Part shown: piece after piece, positions 59,345 through 64,000 of the stretch
Position numbering within the stretch: position 1 is the stretch's first letter
How the letters are laid out: each line of letters starts with the position of its first letter
Assembly (NCBI GenBank): GCA_051881695.1
Contig: JBJEQJ010000036.1
Span: forward strand, 11,860 to 75,859
Source of the DNA: CAYJFG01 sp051881695
GTDB taxonomy: Bacteria > Bacillota > Clostridia > Oscillospirales > Acutalibacteraceae
Reading direction: 5' to 3'
Length of the DNA: 64,000 nt
Made by a program: the position numbers and the translations under genes
Notes under the pieces: model-generated
The model's input: only the letters and a program-made list of their open reading frames with translations
The model's database searches: none
What the model was told of the DNA's origin: nothing

Positions 59345-59433
59345 TGGCGGAGGGGAAGGGATTCGAACCCTTGGTCCCTTTCGGGATCACTAGTTTTCAA
59401 GACTAGCTCCTTAAACCGCTCGGACACCCCTCC
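59345..59433 (-). tRNA. tRNA-Ser (anticodon TGA)
   Basis: The minus strand has the acceptor GGAGGGG, anticodon loop CTTGAAA closed by CTAGT/ACTAG, a long variable arm (CCC/GGG), the T-loop GGTTCGAAT, and an encoded CCA. The TGA anticodon reads TCN serine codons. It is the first tRNA transcribed from the promoter just upstream. Confidence 0.97.
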
Positions 59434-59451
59434 GTACAATTGGCAGGATTT

Positions 59452-59480
59452 ATAATACCATAACACGGAGGGAAAGTCAA
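59452..59480 (-). promoter_or_regulatory. SigA-type promoter for the tRNA-Ser pair
   Basis: On the minus strand TTGACT (59480-59475) and TATTAT (59457-59452) are separated by 17 bp, with TG one base before the -10. It lies about 20 bp upstream of the first tRNA. Confidence 0.82.
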
Positions 59481-59561
59481 TACTTTTTTAGAGAATAAAT
59501 AATATATTATTTTAAAATTTTCAAAAGAATAGCATATATTAGTTGGCATAATCCTAATATT

Positions 59562-59590
59562 ATATCCCCCGCAGTTTATGCAGGGGATAT
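59562..59590 (-). terminator. Terminator after spo0A
   Basis: ATATCCCC and GGGGATAT (with inner TGC/GCA pairing) form a stem just after the spo0A stop; on the minus strand it is followed by ATTAGG and AT-rich sequence rather than a clean T run. Confidence 0.7.
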
Positions 59591-59608
59591 GAATAGTTAA
59601 CAGTTACA

Positions 59609-60403
59609 TCAGCTTGCGTTTTTCATCTGTAATCTCAGCTTGTCGGAAATCATAGCGATAAATTCGCTGTTTGTCGGCTTACCTCTGCCGTTGTGTATTG
59701 TATACCCGAAATAGGAATTTAAAACATCAACATCGCCTCTGTCCCAAGCAACCTCAATTGCATGGCGTATTGCTCTTTCTACACGGGAAGAGGTGGTTTC
59801 GTATTTTTTAGCAACAGAAGGGTAGAGCTGTTTTGTAACTGCGTTAATTATTTCCGGCTTTTCAATGGACATCATAATAGAATCTCTTAAATAGTGATAA
59901 CCCTTAATATGAGCAGGAACACCTATTTGATGGAGAATTTCTGTTATTTTAATTTTCATACTGCCGCTGCTTTGAGGTTTGCTTGCCGGAACAAAGCGGC
60001 TTATATTATCACGGCTGTTGTTTTCTTCGCTGCTCAATAAGTTTATTATGCTTTCCGCAAGCTTTGCAGTATCATACGGACGAAGCACAAAATAAGAAGC
60101 GCCGCTTTTCATTATCTCCTTTTCAAGCACAGGGCTGTCAAAGGATGACAGTATAACAAATTTTGGTACATCTGGAGAGCTTGATGAACTCATAGAGCGA
60201 AGAACGCCTATACCGTCAATTCTTGTCATAAATAAATCAAGCAAGACTATATCCGGTTTGATAGTATTTATTTTTTCCAGAACCTCAATGCCGTCCTTGC
60301 CGCATAAATGTGTTTCAATCCCGTAGCTTGCAAAAATTTCACACGCTTCACGACTAAAAGCTTCACTTTCCTCCGTAATCAACGCTTTAATCTTAAAATC
60401 CAT
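59609..60403 (-). CDS. spo0A: Sporulation master regulator Spo0A
   Basis: Spo0A is the response regulator that commits cells to sporulation. The 264-residue product has a receiver domain (1-125) with phospho-acceptor Asp56 (VLLDLFM) and the Spo0A-specific C-terminal DNA-binding domain (about 150-262, SRVERAIRHAIEVAW being the recognition region near residue 204). Unlike Bacillus Spo0A, the acidic pair is Glu11-Glu12 and the normally invariant Lys is Arg108 (YFVLRPYD). It lies directly downstream of spoIVB, as in most sporulating Firmicutes, but has its own promoter. Confidence 0.95.
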   Translation of the reverse strand: MDFKIKALITEESEAFSREACEIFASYGIETHLCGKDGIEVLEKINTIKPDIVLLDLFMTRIDGIGVLRSMSSSSSPDVPKFVILSSFDSPVLEKEIMKSGASYFVLRPYDTAKLAESIINLLSSEENNSRDNISRFVPASKPQSSGSMKIKITEILHQIGVPAHIKGYHYLRDSIMMSIEKPEIINAVTKQLYPSVAKKYETTSSRVERAIRHAIEVAWDRGDVDVLNSYFGYTIHNGRGKPTNSEFIAMISDKLRLQMKNAS

Positions 60404-60437
60404 TTTAAATCCTCCCAGTCTTTTCTTTGGTGAAATT

Positions 60438-60466
60438 ATTTTACCATAAATTGGTAATTAATGCAA
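60438..60466 (-). promoter_or_regulatory. SigA-type promoter of spo0A with overlapping inverted repeat
   Basis: On the minus strand TTGCAT (60466-60461) and TAAAAT (60443-60438) are 17 bp apart. TTACC-N7-GGTAA (60457-60441) overlaps the spacer and -10 box and could be an operator. Confidence 0.65.
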
Positions 60467-60516
60467 GTGTTTACAGAAAAAATATTGAAAATTTTTAAAA
60501 GAATTTCTGCTTTATG

Positions 60517-61758
60517 CTATGCGGCATCTTTAGATAAAACATCGGCTTTTTCGTCACAATTTGACAGCATATTTTCAGCAAAAATTGCATATCCCTTGTC
60601 GGGGTTATTTACAAATACATGAGTAACTGCACCTACCAGCTTGCCGTTTTGAAGTATAGGACTGCCGCTCATTCCCTGAACAATTCCACCCGTTTCTGTA
60701 AGCAGCTGATCATCTGTTATTTTTATTGTCATATTCTGTGTTTTATTTTCGCTGTCATAATTTATGCTTTCTATTTCTATATCATAATATTTAGGCGTGT
60801 CGCCGTTTACAGTTGTAAGAAGCTGTGCGCTTCCTGTTTTAACCTCTTGTGCACAAGCTACAGACACAGCCTCATTTTCGGTAGGTGAAGCTTCCATATA
60901 TCCGTATACACCGCTTTCGCTGTTTTTATAAAGCTCTCCTATCGGTTCATAGCTTTCAAAGTGACCGTTTAAAGAACCTGCTGTTCCTTTTTTTCCTTTT
61001 GTAATACTGTCAAGCTTAACATCTACTATATCTCCCTGATTAAGAGGCAGAATTGTTCCTGTGTCAACATCGCATATTCCATGGCCCAGTCCTGCGAAGC
61101 TTTTGCTTTCCGGCTCGTAAAACGTCATTGTTCCAATTCCTGCGGAGCTGTCCCGCACCCATATACCTATTTTATAATCACCGTTTTCACTTGTTTTTAC
61201 AGGCATTATTTTTTTATCGTAATACTTTTCATCTCTCATAATTCTTAACAAAATTTCATTGCCGCCGCTTTCGCTTATATATTTGATAAGCTCTTCGTTT
61301 GAATTTACATTATTGCCGTTTATTTTTGTTATTATATCGCCGGTTTTAAGTCCTGCATTTTTTGCTGGGTTGTAGCTTTTTCCGTCTGTATATACATCGT
61401 CTGTCTTTACTATCATAACGCCGTGAGTAAACAGCTTTATGCCAAAAGGTGTGCCGCAAGGAATTACTTTTATATCCTTATCATAATTAAGGGTTACTTC
61501 CTTTATAGGTATAATGCCGCCAAGCATCAGCGTGCTTGCTTCGCTTTTTAAAGTGCTTTGTGCGCCGCTGTTTACGCTTTTGTTAGCTTCATACTTATTT
61601 ACAACAGAAATAGCGCTGAACTGAACAGTCCGCTCGTTTGCATCTCCTGTAAATCTGTATTCATCGGGAAAATATCCGGCAGAAAAGCAGGTCAGGGTTA
61701 AAACCGGAAGAAGTATTGCAGCTATTGCAACGGTAAATGCTTTTATTGCTTTTTTCAT
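60517..61758 (-). CDS. spoIVB: SpoIVB peptidase
   Basis: SpoIVB is a serine peptidase secreted from the forespore that triggers pro-SigK processing. The 413-residue product has an N-terminal membrane or signal helix (residues 8-28), a PDZ domain (about 120-190, with AGLKTGDIITKINGNNV), and an S55 peptidase domain with GLGHGICD near residue 230 and the catalytic Ser in GMSGSPIL near residue 368. The signal is preceded by GGAGGTG. It is upstream of spo0A with a gap of 113 bp. I saw no convincing SigF or SigG promoter by eye. Confidence 0.95.
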   Translation of the reverse strand: MKKAIKAFTVAIAAILLPVLTLTCFSAGYFPDEYRFTGDANERTVQFSAISVVNKYEANKSVNSGAQSTLKSEASTLMLGGIIPIKEVTLNYDKDIKVIPCGTPFGIKLFTHGVMIVKTDDVYTDGKSYNPAKNAGLKTGDIITKINGNNVNSNEELIKYISESGGNEILLRIMRDEKYYDKKIMPVKTSENGDYKIGIWVRDSSAGIGTMTFYEPESKSFAGLGHGICDVDTGTILPLNQGDIVDVKLDSITKGKKGTAGSLNGHFESYEPIGELYKNSESGVYGYMEASPTENEAVSVACAQEVKTGSAQLLTTVNGDTPKYYDIEIESINYDSENKTQNMTIKITDDQLLTETGGIVQGMSGSPILQNGKLVGAVTHVFVNNPDKGYAIFAENMLSNCDEKADVLSKDAA

Positions 61759-61917
61759 ATTATCACCTCCTAAATCCGCTGCAATATTACTGTTGCCGGA
61801 AACACAGTTTTTAAATTGGTAAACAGAGCGATAAAATTACTTCTTTCCATACATACCTTAAATATTGCGGTGAAAACTGATAAAAAAGAAAAGATTAATT
61901 CTGTTTCAAATAATTAA

Positions 61918-61946
61918 TTGTTTTTTATACTGAATTATGTTATCAT
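61918..61946 (+). promoter_or_regulatory. SigA-type promoter for the P-type ATPase gene
   Basis: TTGTTT at 61918-61923 and TATCAT at 61941-61946 are 17 bp apart, with TG one base before the -10. The remaining 61759-61917 stretch between the divergent genes shows nothing else I can assign. Confidence 0.6.
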
Positions 61947-62011
61947 CGTTTTGTATTATCGTAGTAAAATATTGGAGTATATTTCCAAGAAAAATAATCT
62001 GAAAGGGGTTA

Positions 62012-64000
62012 ATGACTATAAATAACGAAAAAACTGATGTTAAACGCTATAACGTAACAGCTGAATCGGGACTTAGCACACAGCAGCTTCAGCAAAGAGT
62101 AGCTGACGGCCTTATTAATAAGGAAAGCAGATTGCCTACAAAATCTATCGGCAGAATTCTGTGCGATAATTTTCTTACTCTTTTTAACCTTATAAACATA
62201 CTGCTTGCAATTGCTATTTTGTGTGTAGGCTCATATAAAAACGTGCTTTTTATGGGCATAGTTCTATGCAATGCGGCTATTGGTACTTTTCAGGAGATAA
62301 GAGCTAAAAGGGCGGTGGAAAAGCTTTCTTTTATCTCATCCTCAAAGGTTAAAGCGATAAGAAACTCAAAAACAGAAGAGATTAACATTAACGATATTGT
62401 TCTTGACGATGTGCTGGAATTATCAAACGGAAATCAGATTCCGACTGATTGCATTGTCCTTGACGGAGAATGTGATGTAAACGAGTCACTTCTTACCGGA
62501 GAGTCTGACTCAATACACAAAAAGCCGGGGGATGAGCTTTTGTCGGGAAGCTTTATCTGTTCAGGCAAATGCAGGGCAAAGGCAGAGCATATCGGCGACG
62601 ATACATATGTTTCTTCTGTTTTTAATAAAGCGAAATACATTAAAAAGGTCAATTCGGAAATAATGTATACGCTGAATAAAATAATAAAAATTATTTCAAT
62701 TGCGATTTTCCCCATAGGTATACTCTTTTTTATAAGCCAGATGAATACATCAGGCGGAAATGTAAGTGAAGCGGTGCTAAGTACAGGAGCAGCACTTGTA
62801 GGAATGATACCTGAGGGACTTATTCTTCTTACAAGTACCGTCCTTGCAGTAAGCGTTATACGTCTTTCAAAGCACAGGGTGCTTGTGCAGGAGCTTTATT
62901 GCATTGAAACTCTGGCGAGAGTTGATGTGTTATGCCTTGATAAAACAGGAACAATTACCCAGGGCAGTATGGAGCTTACTGATGTTCTTCCTGCGTCTGA
63001 TGAATACAGCAGTGAAATCAATACTGCGCTTAATGCTCTTACCACAAGCCTTGACGACAGCAACCCGACTTTTAATGCTATAAAAGAGAAATATTCAGGC
63101 AAGTCTGGTTTGTCGTGTGTATTTACCGTACCATTTTCATCCGATAAAAAATGGTCGGGGGCGTCATTTAAGGATGTCGGTACTTATATTATAGGCGCCG
63201 CTGAATTTATTTTTAGCGAAGTGCCTGATGATATTCAGTCTGTCCTTGATGAATATTCCGACAGTCACAGAATTATTATACTTGCAAAATCCAATACAGT
63301 TATAACTGAAAATACGCTTCCGATAGATTTAACTCCGATGTGCGCTTTGCTGATTAAAGACAAAATAAGAAAAAATGCAAAGAAAACTCTTAAATTTTTT
63401 GAGGAGCAGGGCGTTGATTTAAAGATAATATCCGGCGATAATGTTAAAACTGTTGCGGGAATTGCAAAAGAGGTCGGATTTAAAAATTATGATAAATATA
63501 TTGACGCATCTACCTTAAAAACAGAAGATGCTATAAAGCAGGCGGCGGCAAAATATTCCATATTTGGCAGAGTTACCCCTGTACAGAAAAAAGAGCTTTT
63601 GCTTGCTTTGAAAGAAAACGGTCATACCGTTGCAATGACAGGCGACGGCGTAAACGATGTGCTTGCGCTTAAAGAAGCCGACTGCTCTGTTGCTATGGCA
63701 AGCGGAAGCGAGGCGGCAAGGAATGTTTCTCAGCTTGTTTTGCTGGATTCCGACTTTTCCTCTATGCCGCAGGTAGTTGCTGAGGGTAGACGCTCAATAA
63801 ACAATATACAGCGAAGTGCGTCGTTGTTTTTAGTAAAAACGATTTATTGCTCAATTTTATCAATACTGTTTGTAATTCTTCCGTTTTCGTATCCGTTCGA
63901 GCCTATACAAATGACTATGCTTAATGCCTTTACTATTGGTATACCGTCCTTTGTGCTTGCACTGCAGCCTAACAAAAACAGAATTGAGGGTAATTTCTTT
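62012..64000 (+). CDS. Cation-transporting P-type ATPase (3' end outside window)
   Basis: The frame runs from ATG 62012 to the right edge, giving 663 residues without a stop. ATG follows GAAAGGGG at 62000-62007. The N-terminal cation-ATPase region is followed by two membrane helices, the actuator TGES motif (LLTGESD near residue 166), helices 3-4 with a GMIPEGL motif near residue 266, the phosphorylation site DKTGT near residue 309, and the hinge TGDGVNDVLALKEAD near residue 543. The Pro-Glu-Gly-Leu motif and the QPNKNR stretch near the end point to the CtpE-like calcium/cation exporters, but the ion is not certain. Confidence 0.92.
   Translation, partial: MTINNEKTDVKRYNVTAESGLSTQQLQQRVADGLINKESRLPTKSIGRILCDNFLTLFNLINILLAIAILCVGSYKNVLFMGIVLCNAAIGTFQEIRAKRAVEKLSFISSSKVKAIRNSKTEEININDIVLDDVLELSNGNQIPTDCIVLDGECDVNESLLTGESDSIHKKPGDELLSGSFICSGKCRAKAEHIGDDTYVSSVFNKAKYIKKVNSEIMYTLNKIIKIISIAIFPIGILFFISQMNTSGGNVSEAVLSTGAALVGMIPEGLILLTSTVLAVSVIRLSKHRVLVQELYCIETLARVDVLCLDKTGTITQGSMELTDVLPASDEYSSEINTALNALTTSLDDSNPTFNAIKEKYSGKSGLSCVFTVPFSSDKKWSGASFKDVGTYIIGAAEFIFSEVPDDIQSVLDEYSDSHRIIILAKSNTVITENTLPIDLTPMCALLIKDKIRKNAKKTLKFFEEQGVDLKIISGDNVKTVAGIAKEVGFKNYDKYIDASTLKTEDAIKQAAAKYSIFGRVTPVQKKELLLALKENGHTVAMTGDGVNDVLALKEADCSVAMASGSEAARNVSQLVLLDSDFSSMPQVVAEGRRSINNIQRSASLFLVKTIYCSILSILFVILPFSYPFEPIQMTMLNAFTIGIPSFVLALQPNKNRIEGNFF

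Noticed and set aside
59251..59466. 71-residue open frame over the tRNA-Ser genes
   Set aside because: It covers two clear tRNA genes and cannot be a real protein gene.
1..64000. Prophage, integrative element or insertion sequence
   Set aside because: No integrase, transposase, phage structural gene or flanking att-like repeats were seen, and gene order is largely that of core Firmicutes chromosomes.

Overview
The window looks like chromosome from an anaerobic, endospore-forming, low-GC Gram-positive bacterium of class Clostridia, most likely an Oscillospiraceae/Ruminococcaceae-type gut or rumen organism. This placement is inferred from gene content. Sporulation genes are present (spo0A, spoIVB, yabP, yabQ, a SpoVB-like flippase), as are anaerobic enzymes (IorAB, HemZ, FeoB), a DapL-type lysine route, a CIRCE-controlled groESL and a T-box on pheST. 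Gene density is about one per kb. I see no phage, plasmid, insertion sequence or CRISPR array.

Layout. 1-1.4 kb: the end of feoB and its small Cys-rich partner. 1.5-13.1 kb: the conserved block nusB, tsaD-like, xseA, xseB, ispA, dxs, tlyA, nadK, argR, recN, recJ, all co-directional and often overlapping. 13.1-17.9 kb: relA, dtd, a metallo-hydrolase and hemZ. 18-24.4 kb: a zinc-ribbon protein, then the yabM-to-yabR syntenic block (flippase, mazG, hup, rqcP, yabP, yabQ, divIC, S1 protein) and hpf. 24.6-27.9 kb: an RlmL-type methyltransferase behind a structured leader, and groESL. 28.2-35.3 kb: a sodium:solute symporter, an aryl-CoA ligase, citrate synthase and iorAB. 35.8-44.7 kb: an ANTAR protein, carA, a carB-dapF in-frame fusion, pyrG and dapL. 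44.7-50.2 kb: YgiQ, a ComEC-like metallo-hydrolase with a DUF3006 partner, tyrS and a VanY-type peptidase. 50.3-54.5 kb, minus strand: ireB and T-box-controlled pheST. 54.7-57.4 kb: a small membrane protein, nnr and a lipoprotein. 57.5-59.0 kb: a divergent ferredoxin/Crp pair. 59.2-61.8 kb, minus strand: two tRNA-Ser genes, spo0A and spoIVB. 62.0-64.0 kb: a truncated P-type ATPase.

Functional themes. Pyrimidine and lysine/peptidoglycan precursor synthesis are physically joined: CarA, CarB and PyrG use glutamine, and DapF and DapL make meso-diaminopimelate. An apparently phosphorylation-incompetent ANTAR antiterminator sits just upstream. The paaK/iorAB genes suggest interconversion of aryl acids and aromatic amino acids.

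The best candidates for something new are the 1348-residue CarB-DapF fusion with a preserved internal ribosome-binding site, a sequestered yabP Shine-Dalgarno with a SigE-like promoter inside its hairpin, a possible pseudoknotted leader before rlmL, a modular hairpin/ATATCAT repeat next to the tRNAs, and a Spo0A receiver with altered conserved residues.
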